Assembly (NCBI GenBank): GCA_013397845.1
Contig: VZTG01006780.1
Location: 1,437,693 to 1,501,692, forward strand
Length of the DNA stretch: 64,000 bases
From: Melanocharis versteri
Taxonomy: Eukaryota > Chordata > Aves > Passeriformes > Melanocharitidae
Reading direction: 5' to 3'
Made by a program: the position numbers and the translations under genes. Each line of letters opens with the position of its first letter. The stretch's first letter is position 1. This document shows positions 1-14,455 of the stretch, one piece after another. The notes below the pieces were generated by a model. That model saw only the letters and a list, made by a program, of their open reading frames with translations, was not told the DNA's origin and did no database searches.

Positions 1-2587
1 CGTTTAAATTTATCAGCTAGAAATTAAATTCGAAAAAAAAAGAAAGTTAAACAGTGACAAAAGGGTCCTGTTTTACCTGGGGAAAAAAAAAAGTCTCTCA
101 ACAAAAAGTAAAATCCACCTCTCTGATGGTTCTTCTTCTTCCTCTTTTCATAAAATGTATCAGCCTGTTCTGCTCAAGGACAAATTAAGAAGACTACAGT
201 GTAAAACATCAAATAACCAGGATGCCAAGCAACTCTTTTCTATGACAAGGACAAAACTGCAGGCTTCCCTGCACTTTTTTAATTTCATAAGGCTCCAAAG
301 AATTGGCTCGAAGTTATCATTCATGCTCCTCCTAGAGTAACAGCTGAGAATTAAAACCTAGGAAAAGTGCTACTCTTCACTGTTCAGTTTGTCTTAAAAC
401 TTAGATAGCAGTTACACGTTTAAATTTTGACCTTATAAAAAAATTGTATTGTTATTAGGTCAAGAGCTGAAAAATCACACAAGATATAGCAGTATACTTC
501 AGCAGAAAATGCATGTGCAATTATAGCAATTAAGCAATTATCACATTCGAGGCTCTCCTGAATTACGCTCAGTTTATCATCCAAAACAAAAAAATTTACC
601 TTCAACTTTAAATAAAAATAACAGTAGTCCCAAAGAGATTGCTCTGATTCTACCATGACCCTATACATTTCTTAGAGTAACCACTTCTCTATGTGAGAAA
701 TTACTTATTTGTTTTCTGTCCCTGTGTAGAAAGCAAAGGAACATCATTCTAACTGCTAATGAATAATTCCAGTACATGTATCTTCTATTGTGCCACTATA
801 CCAACAAAATCACACACATGACAGATAACAAGCCTGCCAGTCCAAGACAGAAAACCTTTGATGATACATTAGTCAAATTAGAGAGTTTTCAGCTAACCCA
901 CAAATGGAAAACCTTTGCAGTTCAGTACTTTGCTCGTGACCCCCCTGCCTACAATTTTGTGTGATTAGCAATCCTTCTAACATTTTCAATATGTTACTAT
1001 CAGAATAGCATCCATCTGTGCATGCTTTTTATTGCTTATTTTCTTTCTTTATGCTCGGAGGGGATTTAAGACGAGAAGTTGCTTACATTTGCTGGTTTAG
1101 CGAAAAGATGCATTTTTTACAATAATCTATCATTAGCATTGATCTCCATTCTGTTTCTGTGCCAACAGGGTAGAATAAAGACAGAGACCTTACTAATAAG
1201 ACTAGATCTTTTCCCTGTCCCAGCACACTGTTCCAGAGTGTCACTGGGGTGCAAAATGTCGGAAGGCCCTTGCTGAAATGAGCACCCTGCCCCACACGTG
1301 CCCATGTGCATGATATTCCTGCAAAGTAGTGGAGGTGAACAACATCTGTCATGCATTCCTCAGGGGCCACAGCTAAGCAGATTCACCCTATCCCTATCAC
1401 CACACTGAAACTGAAATTCGAGCTGAGATGAGACTCCCAACCCCATATTTTGACCAGAAAAACATATCAGCACTTGCATGCTAATATGCCACTTGGCATT
1501 TCAAACTCAGCCATCAAAAAGACCACTGCTACAAACAGAATAGTAAGGGTTGGAAGGGTTGGATTGTGACCAGTGACCACTGAACGCCAAACCACATGGA
1601 AATACTTCCTTTTACTCACACCATTCACCACTGGGCTTGCTGCGAGTTGTGGCAACCCTCTACAGCCATTTAACAACGTCGTCATTGTTCTTCAACATAA
1701 TTATGCTTAACTGTGTTTGTGTGTCCAGTTGTTTCATTGTCCTACTCCTACCCCTCCTGGCCCTAGAAACAGACTATTTTGGGAAGGAAAATAGATGAGG
1801 GGATCCACATGCCAATTCCTTCTCTCTCTCTCATTAAGTCTTGGCTGCATCCTGGTTTATATATTCCAATCTACACAGTATTCAATTAGTTTCTACTAAC
1901 AGACGTTTCTAAATAATTTGTTCCACTGGCATCTTATAAGTAATATGGCTGGTCATATCCACTTATGTCTCTGCACTAAATGATTTTTTTATCCTTTTAT
2001 CTTTTCAGCATCACAGTTAAGGGTTATGTCTTAAGAGACTCCAGCACCACAGAGCTGAACAATGCAGCAGCCAGCTTTTAGAATCCTCTCCTGGAAAGGA
2101 GACTCCCACCATCTGACCTGGCTGATATCTTCAGTGCATGGAGAGACCCAAGAGCCTCAGTGCCAGCTGCAGAGCAGGGAACCATTCAAATAAGGCTCAT
2201 CTCAATCCAGCTTTCAGTGCTGCGGCTCAAGAGAAATCTGGATCAAGCAAAAGTAATGGAAATGATCAGAAGTCTAGCCAACAGGATGTGAAAGAGGGAA
2301 ATAAGCAGGGTTCCTCAGACTAGCAGAGATAAAGACTGAGGTAACTTCCAGTACTACTACAAGCCAGCAAGCTGCAAAGAAAGCAGTAATAGGATGTTTC
2401 CTTAGAACCTGAATCCTCAGTAACAAACCTGAGTTGTAGCAAATTATGAGAAAAAAACATTAGATATAGTGAAGCACAAAATCTAACTGCCAGAGTTAGA
2501 CAGGAAATCTCCTCCAGTCTTGGTTTTCAGGTCAGACAAACATCTCTTAGGAATAGCTCTGGCAGACTTTTAAGGTTGAGGCCAGAA

Positions 2588-3385
2588 AAACCAAATGCAT
2601 TCTCTTGTTTTAACAAGGGAAAATGCCAGATTCTGCACCTGGGATGGGACAACCCTTGTTGTACGAACAGACCAAGGAACGAGACACTGTGAAGCAGTGC
2701 CACAGAAATGGGCCTGGGGGTCCAGGTCGATGGCAAGCTGAACACGAGTCAGCAGTGCCCTCGCAGCCAGGAGGGCCAACCCTGTCCTGGGGTGCATCAG
2801 GCACAGCATCCCCCGCCAGGCAAGGGAGGGGATTGTCCTGCTCTGCTCTGCACTGGGGCGGCCTCACCTCGAGCGCTGGGGGCAGTTTTTGGGCACCACA
2901 ATGTAAGAAAGATATTAAACTGTTGGAGAGTGTCCAAAGGAGGGCCACAAGGATGGTGAAGAGCCTTGAGGGGAAGCCATGTGAGGAGCAGCTGAGGTCA
3001 CTTGGTCTGTTCAGCCTGGAGAAGAGGAGACTGAGGGGAGACCTCACTGCAGTTACAACTTCCTCGTTAGGGGAAGAGGAGGAGCAGACACGGATCTCAT
3101 CCCTAGGTTGACCAGTGATAGGACCGAGGGAATGGCCTGAAGCTGTGTCAGGGGAGACTTAGGTTGGATATTAGGAGAAGGCTCTTCACCCAGAGGGTGG
3201 TTGGGCACTGAAATGGGCTTCCCAGAGACGCTGTCATGGCACCAAGTCTGACAGAGTTCAAGAAGAGTTTGGACAATGCTCTCAGGCACATCATGTGATT
3301 CTTTGGGCTGTCCTGTGCAGGGCCAGGAGCTGGACTTTGATGATCCTTATTCCAGCTCAGAATATTCTGTGTGATTCTGTGTGAT
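2588..3385 (+). mobile_element. CR1 LINE, 3' part (end of ORF2 and 3' end)
   Basis: This is a 5'-truncated, non-functional chicken-repeat-1 retrotransposon. The broken reading frame contains the reverse-transcriptase C-terminal signature seen in CR1 ORF2 (VQRRATRMVKSLEG, then LGLFSLEKRRLRGDL). The copy ends with the repeated ATTCTGTG-type motif typical of the CR1 3' end. Several frameshifts and stops are present. It shares diagnostic wording (CTGCACCTGGGATGGG) with the copy at 56255-57177, so the two are probably from the same subfamily. Confidence 0.93.
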
Positions 3386-6300
3386 CTCTTCCACCATATT
3401 TTCTTGGACTTTTTCAGCCAAGAAGCAGACACAGAAGGCCTTTGTTATTTCTAAGTCATCAGACTCACAGACACAACTTTCTTTTACTTTCATTTTAGTC
3501 TTTTAAGCATGTTATTCCAACACAGAAAAGACCTTCAAAGAATCCAAGAACATACTGATAGACTGAGACACCAAAAGAAACCACATGCATTCAGGTATCT
3601 CCATCACAGAGAAAGGCTTAGTACTTTCTCTACCCCATACTTCAAAATAAGTTAATGCACAGCTTACATGCCAAAAGCAATCCCCCCCACCTGATGAAGT
3701 CCTTAAATGGACAAACTCTCATGCAATCAATACATACTGTTTTACAGAAGCATTTAAAAAGAAGCCTAATTCTCTTTATCAGCCTTTTATTTCACTGTAT
3801 TCTGGTGCCAGCTTGCTGCCTTGCAGAGTCCTACAGATACCCCAGACAAAGCTCCTACTCCAGACCAAACAGTAAAAGTTAACTCTTAAATTACCCTGCA
3901 TTGCAATCCATTACTGTGCAATCCACTACTGCCTGTGTACTTCAGACATCCCACTCACTTAGAGCCAGCCCAGAGCACAGGCCAGGAAGATGCTGACTAA
4001 CTGCTGTTCCCAATTAAACCAGCAGCAGTCAGAAAACAGTAGTGTCTCCAAAGATCATGCTTTGTAATAGCTTGGAGTAAAGGAAGCAATTTCCATAATT
4101 TCTAATTGACCATGTGAGAACATCTGGCTACCTCTCTACTTTTTACCTACTCTAACATCAGTTTTGTTCCTCCGAAGAAAAGGTGCACTTTATCAGAACT
4201 ATTTATCATCATTTAAAAAGCATTTAAGAAAATCATCTCAATAAGGACAGAACCTCGTTTGCTATGTACTGCATATATTTATGTTTATTTATGTCTGTGC
4301 TAATAAGTGAGAAGATAATCAATCATGCTATTCCACAAATTGCTGGGCATTAAAAAAGTGTTTCTTCAGCTAGTTCAACTAGGGAAGGTCATTTAATCTT
4401 GCTCCACAATTCATCAAACAACCTCTTCCCTTTTGCCCTTGCGTCCCCCCAAAATCTGAAGGCCCTAAAACAGGATTTGTGTAGGATTTACAAGCAAAAT
4501 CACACACTGCAGCTCTAAAATATTTTTTCTTGCCTGCTAGATGCTTCCAGAGACACGTAATCTCCCCACCATTCACTTTCTTAAAAACTTTAAGGGTCCA
4601 AGATGACTGAAGTGTCTTGTATGCTCAGCACCAAAGACAGTTATGTATTTGGTAAGTCCCCGGTTCAGCTCCAAAGACCCCTCTAGCAGCCTGTATCCAA
4701 AAGCACACATAGCAACAGGAATTTAGAGAGGAGACCAAGAACCAGGGTGCAAAGTGCCCCCTTTCTGCTCCTGGATCTCTAATGTCTGTCAGCTAAAAGA
4801 CTTCCTGTGCAAGACACTACTTTTGATCTCTTTGCTGGCTTAAGTGGGAAGAAGAAATAAAACCACCAACTGGTGGACATCTATCCACCAGAAACTTCTC
4901 TCTTTTCAGGCTATCTATGCTTTTGGTCTCCAAAATACACTATAATAGGGAATATGAAAATTGAATCATGAATTATTTAAAAACATACCCTATTTGGTAA
5001 CTTGAGGAGTCTAATGTGGAGCTTGAATATGGGACTGAAACACATCTGGAGAGCAGACTAGTAAGCAAGGTGTCTACAGCCCAGTTATTAGCATTGGCCT
5101 CCTGCAAAATAACTTGCAGGCGAAAATGTGGATCAATTAATATCCAAATATGACACATAAAGACACATACCGTGATAAGAACCGAAGGCATTATAAGCAC
5201 CTGGAATACCTGTCCGCTCTTAACTTAAGGATAAAATAATTAACCATTTAACAGTACCAAACATGTACACAGTCAAAAATAAACGAACTTGATATGCATA
5301 AAATGGAGCTTCAGATTACTCTTGGATAATTGAACAGCTAGCCCTTCCCATGTGCTGTCTGGTCATCGGTATAAAGCAAAACCTATTCTACCTTCCATTC
5401 AGCCCTGCATGTGGAAAACAGCAAAATGAAGCCACTGCAAAATCAAACTGCACACCTGGGCAAGGCTGACTCCAAGAAGTCATGGGGCTGGGAACAGATA
5501 CCACTGAAGCAACAGGAGTAGCAGACTACCCTACTGACTGTGTGGACTAAAAGGAGAACATCTGCAGAGCAAAACAGCTCAGTATTGAGGCCCCAACGCC
5601 TGCATTTCAGAGGGTCCTACTTCAAACTAGGTTTAGTGTAATGCCATGGATCAAAGGACAGATAGTTGAACCCCTTGGGTACCTCTACAGCACATCTTCA
5701 GACTTTGTCTCACCCAAAAGAAAACCAGCCCATTGTACTACAAGACTGCTCTACAGCGCAAAGCAAAGCATAGTAAATGGGACAATTGGGAGATTCAATC
5801 CAAAGGCTCACACACCTAATCTGAACTAAAATTCTATTTGGGCCAGGGTCCACTAAATACGTCCAGCAGTCAGTGGACCTGGGAAGGCCAGTAAGCAGAG
5901 GCTAAAGCTTTCCAGACAAGGCTATAAACCCCCGGCTACCACAGCCAAACATTCATGGTCAGCTCATAAAAAGGTAGAGCCAAACAGAAATTTAATTATC
6001 CCACTCACCCACCACTTAACTTTTTCCATTCCAGTCAAAAAGGCAACTTTGTGAAATTTCACACTCCAGCTCTGCTCCTGAACTATCAAGACTACCTTGA
6101 GGAACAGTGGAACAAACTAAACTTCTGGCTGCTGAACACCCTTTGGAATCAGAAGCTACTGCCACAAAATTCACCCTAAAGCAGGAGAGCCAAAATCTGC
6201 AGAGTGCTACAGCTCCACAATTCCTTGTTTTGTGTGTATTCCTCAGTTAATTGTCACTCTTAGTACAGATGACAAACCTCTCTAATTCCTGCTGAGATGT

Positions 6301-9300
6301 TCAGTTGATGGTTGCCTCCAATTCTGGTGCTATTTAAAGTTAAAAGACTAGCAACCAGAAGAGTATCAGAGAATAAGTCCTGACATTCCCTGACAGACTC
6401 AAGGCACCAGAGTAACCAAAACACCCAGCAATGACCTGATGTAGCATTTGATGCCACAAGCTCCCCCTGCTGCAGTCAGCACCAGCTGCTATCCTCTAAT
6501 TCCTTCTCCTTTCCGCAATGAGACACCACTAGACATAAATCACGTGGGGGAGGAAAGGGAAGGAAACCTGGTACTCAAAATAGTCCCTTCAAGAGAAGCA
6601 ACGGAGAACACTGTCCACAGGATTTCTTAAGAGGGGGGACAGCTCAAGCATGCTCTCTGCCGCCCAGCAAGCTCTGCATTTTCCACCCATCAGTTCATAC
6701 CAATCACAACTCAGGAAATTGCTGCCTCCTTTAAATACATAACATTTCAGAATTTAGTGCACTGAACATCTGTGTTGCAGCAGAGTTGGGAAGTCTGAAA
6801 GCTTTAAAATATACAAGAACAGACACTTTTTAGCTGTTATTACAAAAGGAAGCTTGACACATTGGCAGATATTTAATTTTCCTCCTCTAATTTATATTGA
6901 ATTTAAGAGCATTAAATTAGCTTTGAACAAAAAGCTACATTCTTAGAAGTTTTACAGATACTTCCTCCAAAGCACACCACCAAGATTTCCACCTACAGTT
7001 TACACCTTAACATTGGGAAGTCTATCTCCCCAGAAAGAAACTTCTCCCCAGAAAGTCACCAGGGCAAAGCCTGGGGCAGACTCTTATCATAAATGTTGAC
7101 CAGTGCTCCTACTTCATAGAACATTCACAGCAGCAACGTGACTGACAGACTGTCACTCAGATCTGTAATGTGTTCTCTGGCTCTCAAGAACAACAGCTGA
7201 AGGGATTTATGGGCATAAGCCATAGAATTCCATGGGTTTTGTGAGAGTGTCGGTACAGTTACTTTCAACATCAGCAGGAACATAAGCAAGAAGCCACAAA
7301 GCCAGAAGGGCTTTGTCCAGCACACCTCTGGGAAATACGGGGGTTGAAAGCCTAGCAGGAAAATACCCGAGTTCTGACTTGGACAATTAATCTCTTTAGT
7401 TACTTGGCCAACATTAGAAAAATTTTGCTTTCTCATGTTACTTTCTCCCCACCTGGCAATGATGTAGAGTGAACTATCCCCACAGCTGTTATTTCTCGGC
7501 TGAGTTTAAGGACATCAGGACTATTTGGATAAACTTACAATTTCCTGTAACATGACTATCCTGAAAGCAAAGCAGTTATTATTTGCTACTATCATCTGAT
7601 AGAGGAGCCTCCAATGGAGATTCCGATTGTACTAGGCTCAGACAACAGGGAAGGGGGGAAAAAAACCCTACTCCAATAAATTTACAATCCACAAAATAAA
7701 TGACAGCCAAAGGGGCAAATGGAAAGAACAGCGCATCAGACCCACACTCTGGGTGAAGATTAGGGACAATAATTTCAGCATACTAGAAGCAGATTAATCT
7801 CCATTGCTCTTAATTGGACATTTCTGAAAAACATTAAGTTTTTATAGTATCTTTAATAGCAACACTTTTAATATTAAGACCTTCATAAGTATTTCACATT
7901 AGAGCATAACCTAACTACCTTCCATAATTTTCTAAATGCTGAAGTAATCACATTTTTTAACGTGCCTGACATGCATAACATTTAGTGAAATGGTGGGCAG
8001 TTTTCTGTACATGACAACCTTTGTAATTCATCTTTGTAACTTCATGAAAAGTGCAATTCCATACAGTTTCTATCCCCTATAGTCTTTCTCTTCAGATCTG
8101 CTGCATTTGTAAATTCCTTCAAACACCACAAGAGTTCACAGAAAGGCATGTGAACATTGGAGACACCATTTCTCCTTTAGCCAGTTCACAATACAAATTA
8201 AACAGTGCCTCACTGACTGTTTGCTTTTCACAGTCTTCTATAAAGTTTCCAAGGAAGCCACCAAGATCCTTACATCTCCAATATGACTTTACAATAAAAA
8301 TAATTTACAATAACATTGAAAGAGAGATTAAAAGGGAAAAAATAAGCTGATTGCTTGCGCACTTTATTTGATACCAACATTATTCTGCAAGCAGTGCTGA
8401 CAGTACTGTCGCTACATACGAGATTTTAGAGACGTAAAGAAAAGCACATACCGCTGACTCCAGGTCAAATCTGTGTCTTTAAAAATGTCAGGCTATGCAG
8501 CACAACAGCACAGGCAACTATCGTGAATTAAATTCTACTCTGAAAGAGATCTCGCAAGACATGGAAGCTGGCAGAAATCAATGCAAAGCTCCTTGGCTTG
8601 CAATACAGCTCCTTCTTTTATTGGAAACAGTAGAAGAAAAGGTTTGGTGGATGTTTCCAATTAGTGCAGTTCATACACAAGAACTGTCAGCTGTATATTA
8701 ATGCCAACTGTAGACGTTTCAACCCCAGTTCATCACGCACCTTTCCTTACTCTAAGAATCTTTAAGCCAACATCTGTCTTCACTGCCTCTGAATAAATGC
8801 CATGGATTGATTAGAAAACAGGTGAGTCAATTAACAGTAAACAGTGCAATGCTCTACAACTAATTGCATTATATTGTGAGATACTTGTCATTTTTTATAA
8901 AGTTCTAAGTACTCCAGAAAGAAATTTTAAAATTGGATGGTCTATATCTGGGCTTTTATATCAAGGATTTTATAACTAGAGACAGTCAGATTATGTTGGG
9001 ACTTTTTCATACGAAGCTCTATTTAAGCACATATTGTGAATATAAAGTGCTTTGTTCCAGCTGTCAAACAAAGAAAAGGATCCTTTATTATTGCCTAACC
9101 TGAATATATTGAGAACACCATCCTAAATCATACTGTTCAAAAGATTTTTTTTTTTTGTGAGAGAAGCCACAAAGTAGTATAGATAATATAAGCAGTGTTC
9201 CACAAAGGTTTATCTTCATACTTTTAAAAGCCATGTTGCAAAAATGCAGAACAAAGCAGCACAAAGTCTAGGCTAGGAAACACCAATGAGTAGATGTAGA

Positions 9301-10273
9301 GTTGTTTTAAGTTGAAGTTTGAAAGAAAACAGCACAGATTTTGAAGTGTGGTGTATACTAAATTGTGCTATGTTTCCCAAAGACTATAACAGGGGAAGAA
9401 ATCAGCTTGCAGTTCTGCTTAAGCCACCAGCTACAGATCAACACCATCAAAACAAAATGAAATTAGGCAACATTATCTCCCTTCTGTGGCAAGGCACACG
9501 GATGAAAAGGTATAAAATACTATTTCTTATTGATTTAATATTGCACACAGATAACTATAAAAAGAATACAAATGCGTGCATGCAGCCCCAAAGCAATTGC
9601 TCTGAAAACTGCAGTGAGGAACTCTACAAGGAAACTTGAAGCTTCTAGAAACAAAAGGCAAGAGAGAATACAAAGTAAGTCTTTGTGGTAACAGAGCTGA
9701 AAACAGTACATCCATTCATTATAGATGAGTACCTGGATGCCAGAATTTTACTTTAGGTTAAAGCAACCTTTTTTCTGCCTCTCTTGTTCTCTGCATTCCC
9801 TTTCTTGAGCTCCCACAATACTGCTCAATGTTTGCTTGTATTCCAGGTCTCCACTCTCACACTTAATAGTCTACATAGCCTCAAATATATAAATCTAATT
9901 TCATTGTTTCTTCCTTATTCCCAGTGCTCTTCAAGAACTAAAACTTTACCATCAAATTAAGCTGATAGCCTTCCCCAAGCACTCTCATCAGTAGATTCAA
10001 AACCAAAAACTGTTTTAAAACTATTTTAAAAAATAAAGGTAAATAAGAAAATAGCAAATAAAAGATGCTAACTTAGTTCAGCCTAGCTACCTTTCCAATT
10101 TTTACCATCCATCACTGTCCTAACACCCAGAAGTTACACTGTTCTACTTTATACAGAACAAGCCATATCCTAAGAAACCAAGCAACAAGAGGGAATGGTT
10201 TACAACATTTGTCATTTGTTCTCAGACTATTCTGACTGTCAAAACAAAAAATGGATTCACGAAAGTTAGAATT

Positions 10274-10510
10274 TCATAGAATCATACAATGGCTTGACTT
10301 GCAAGGGACTTTTAAGGTCATCTAGTCCAACACCACAGCAATAATCAAGGATATCTTCAGCTAGATCAGGTTGCTCAGAGCTCCATCCAGCCTGACCTTC
10401 AATGTTGCTGGAGATGGGGCATCCACCCATCACCTCTGCACAACCTGTCCCAGCGTCTCAACCACACTCATCGTAAAAAATTTCTTCCTCGTATCTAGTC
10501 AGATCCAATA
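10274..10510 (-). mobile_element. CR1 LINE 3' fragment
   Basis: The plus strand begins TCATAGAATCATACAATGG and continues with the reverse complement of the CR1 3' region: AAGGTCATCTAGTCCAAC, then GATCAGGTTGCTCAGAG, then TTTCTTCCTCGTATCTAGTC. This is a common short 5'-truncated copy of about 240 bp, inserted in the sense direction of DISC1. Confidence 0.92.
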
Positions 10511-13500
10511 ATTTCCACCAGCTCCAGGAATCCGAATTCAATGGCAAAGAAAACCATTTAAACACAGAAGAGCTGCTGACTGTTAATACTTGGTGACTGA
10601 TTTTCTGCCCTTCCATTTGAATTTGGCCTTATTAATCAATTCCCTCTCAGCAATTCATGGGCACCCTTACACCCGAGTTTCTCCCCTCATGGTTTCTGCC
10701 CCTTGATCCTCTTCCCTTTCCACATATTCAGCTGGCATCTGCTTCTCTAGTCTCCTCTCTTTTCCAAAAACAGAAAAAATTGCAAAATTTTAGCTATCTG
10801 ACTTACACCTACAGTTTATTTAGCTTACATATACAAGTACTAAGCTCTTGTCTACTTCCTAACTACCACCTTCAACATTGCTTTCCTAAGCCTGTTTTTG
10901 GTACCAAAGCATATACATAAAACAATTTAAACAATTTTGGGCAGTGAAACTGTAGTTGGATCCTGCAGCTTCCTTTGGAAGGCCAAAAAAAAATAAAATA
11001 TCAACTGCAAAAGCTGCATACCCTTTTCTATTTTTTTCCCTCTGGAAATTATTCTCAAGCACACCTTGTCCTATTGGTCCTGAATTTCAAAACATCCTAC
11101 ATTCCTGACATTCCCAAAATGTCACCGAATTCTATAAAAAAAACCAGGAAGTTTGTGGGGCTCAGAGCACTGCATGAAGTGAACTTCTCTGCAGAAACAG
11201 AGTCTCAGGCTGAACTGGATCAAAGCCACATCTCACTGCGATAACCTCAGAGGAAGCATTTCCTCAGCTATCAAGCTGTACTTTGTGTTGGCAGCTTTTG
11301 TTCTTGTAAAAATTGCTTGTGTTTTGTTGAGCTGACAACCCAGAGGCATGACCTCCCTGGAACAGATCTCTACCAACACACCATGGCACTGGGAGAGTCA
11401 ATGCCACCACCACACTCAACCTGTTACTGAGGCTTCCAGACACAAAGGCAGCAGTTTCGTCAAGCTTAGTCTTGGAGCTGCCCAAATTCCACCACCACGG
11501 ACAAAGAACAGAACAACTAAATACAAGGCAGGCAACCACCCCACACTACGCAGGGTACAATCAGAAGATGATGAAAGGCTTAGATGATTTGCTCCAAAAA
11601 TCCAGCATTCTACAAACAAAGCAGTGTAAAAATATCTCAGAATTCTCTGTTTTCCCATCCTCATCCATCCACCAGTACTTTTACAGAATCCTTTTTCAGA
11701 ATTATCAACAGCTCAGGAGTATTACAGGAAGCAAAACAACAATTAAGAGCTGTTTGATTTCCCTATGGAAAGCTGACAACAAAATCCGTTGCTCTGCATT
11801 GAAAAGATTTACATGAACACATGAAAGGAATTAGCATACAAAACCTCAACAACATAGGTGTATTTTCCTTATTGGTTCCCATAAGCCTCACAAAACACTG
11901 GATACTAACCAAAATAACACAGGAGCCTGAAAATCACAAGCATAGCATACCAAAAAAACAAAAAAAAAAAAAAAGGAAAGCCCAGGAGTAGATACAGGCA
12001 TAATGAAGACGGCCCATCTAGAAATAGTAACTTTTCTTAGCCCACGGTTTCTTTTTATGCATCTACACATACCTACATTTCCAGGCAAAGAGAAAACATT
12101 TGGGATATACCATTGGCATGGTTTCATGGAATGGGTTGGTTCTGCATGACTGTGCCAGGTGGCTTCAAATCACAGCGGGTACTCTCCTATGAACACCAAT
12201 TCCACAGTGCTACATTACCAATAACTTTATTTCTTTCAGCTTCTAGGTCCTCTGTCTGTAAAAACACAGATAGCAACAATTGCTCCATAGGGCCTCATTA
12301 GGCTTAATTAACACCTGTGTGAGATCTTCAGATAACAGGATAGGTGTAATTACACAATCTGAACTGCTCCTTGCACAAGAAACCTGGTATTAACCCTTTC
12401 ATAATTTGAGCTTTTCAGACTCTGTTCCATATAAAAGACTCTCACCCACTGGAGTCACTTCTTAATCTTCTCATTTCAAAAGCAGCTGAAACCCATCATC
12501 TTTCCTGTTCCAACAAATGGGATCCTGGAGTCGTCTTTTTTTTTTTTTTAATCATTATTCCCCACCTCTCTTCCTTTCTCGTATGCATTTTAGCTTTTTA
12601 CATTTACAATACTCCTTTCATCCTGGCTCTGAGCTCCTGGAAGTGTTTCAGGTGTAAGAGCTGCTCCTCAAGCGCACTGGACAGCAGGTAGAGCTGCACA
12701 GGAGGAGGTCAGCAGAGGTCAGTAGGGAGAAGAACAAAGGCTCTCTAAGGAGGTTCCACAGCTGTTGAACTCTACTTTGGTGCCCTTCAGCAAAGCAGTT
12801 ATGAATGAGACAACACGCCATCAACCGCGAAATGCAATCAGAGGCCTGGCTGGATTGTGTTCACAGAGGAGCAGCAGCAACCACCCAGTGACAGCCGCTG
12901 CAAGAAGTCCAACCTCCTCCAGCATGCAGGTTCACAGAAGAGCCTCTCAAATGCCCAGTCTGGGTGGAATGCAGCAGTGCCAAGGCACCTTCACTGGTCC
13001 TCACACTCCAAGTTACAAGACTTGAAAATTTTGCGTACAGGCTCACTGCCTTAGCCAGCCTGAGCCCATGGAGTGTCACTGCCTCCAGCAGCATCTCCCC
13101 TGCTCAGCAGGGCCTCCAGAGGCTGGAAATTAAAGCTGCCAGACCAGTGTCTGTGTTGACAGAGCCAGGTGGGGAAGGGAAAGAGTAGCAAAGTGGGATG
13201 GATGCACAGCTAGAAACTGAGCCTGGGGAGAGGGATTTGGATATTGCCATGCTCTCCAGAAGGTGTTCAGAAAAGCAGGTGCTCCATAAAGGACGAGAGA
13301 TCTGCCATTTTTATATGAACCCACATACAAAGGACATATTTCAAGTGTGATCCTGTCGTAGACCCCAGAATTGCAGCTCACCAGATGCAGGTTCTGCTTC
13401 CAGCCCCTGCAGCACATCTCCTGCAAGCGTGTAAAATAAATGCATTAAAGCCGGCTATCTTTTGTGGCATGCATTAGCTACAAATGAAAACTTTGCAAGA

Positions 13501-14430
13501 AAATAGTTTTTACTATCATACAGCTTCACAATAACTAATCTCTACTTTCTTTGTGAGTTACAATCAAATAGCACTGCTACAGTAGTGAATCTTGCTATGA
13601 ATTTCACTCTATGCCACTACACCCACACAAACTGTTTCACCACAGCAAAACAAACATTTCTATCCAGCCTTCCACCTTGACTCTGTCCAGCAGCATTCCC
13701 TGCTATTGAAATTGTTTGAACAGATTGTCTTTGAAGTAACAATATGTTAATGTGTCTGTTGTTAACAGCAACCTCTATAAACACCTAATTTTTTTCCCCT
13801 TCCAAATATCTCCTGCAAATGCATCACAAGACGGCTGAGCTGCTTTCCCCTCCCACACCCATTCAGCTCCTTTTTACTTTACCTCAACGGACAGCTTAAG
13901 AAGAGCTGTGGTAAAATATGTAGATCAGACAGATGGCATTTGCTGCTCTTTTCTCAGTCCTGCTGCTCAATGGTTTCAAAAAGCCATAATAATTCATTAC
14001 TTAAATAGTCGCAGGTAGATCCTGAGTTCCACCACAACTTTTTCTCATCCATTTTGGAGGTGGAATTATTTTATTTACAGGAAGTATCAGAGCCTTCCAC
14101 CAGAGCAGAAAGAGATACTGGATTAGGACAAGACACCTGAAACAACTGACTTTTGCTCTTTGCTTTTAAAATTCTCCTCAACAAGCACAATCCTCTCCCT
14201 GCTTTATTTTAACAGATCTGAAGAGCAGCTGACATCTGCACTTCCGGGCTGGAGCAGTGAGGCAGGATGGTTTGGTTCTACTTTTATGGTTCTCTTTACA
14301 CTATCCACCACCCTCACCCTAGAGTGTGCTTATAGCTCCCCACTCCTCCCCACAACCAGAACATCTCTCTTCCCAAATTATATCTGGCCATGTTTCTCTA
14401 ATACATTAATAAATAACCAAGAAGGCTATT

Positions 14431-14455
14431 ATACACATATATATACACACACATA
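14431..14455. repeat. Short TA/CA microsatellite
   Basis: An imperfect run of alternating ACACATATATATACACACAC type. It is too short to suggest a function. Confidence 0.8.

Noticed and set aside
2610..3111. Open frames of 145 and 162 codons on opposite strands
   Set aside because: They fall inside a CR1 3' fragment and are remnants or shadows of the LINE ORF2.
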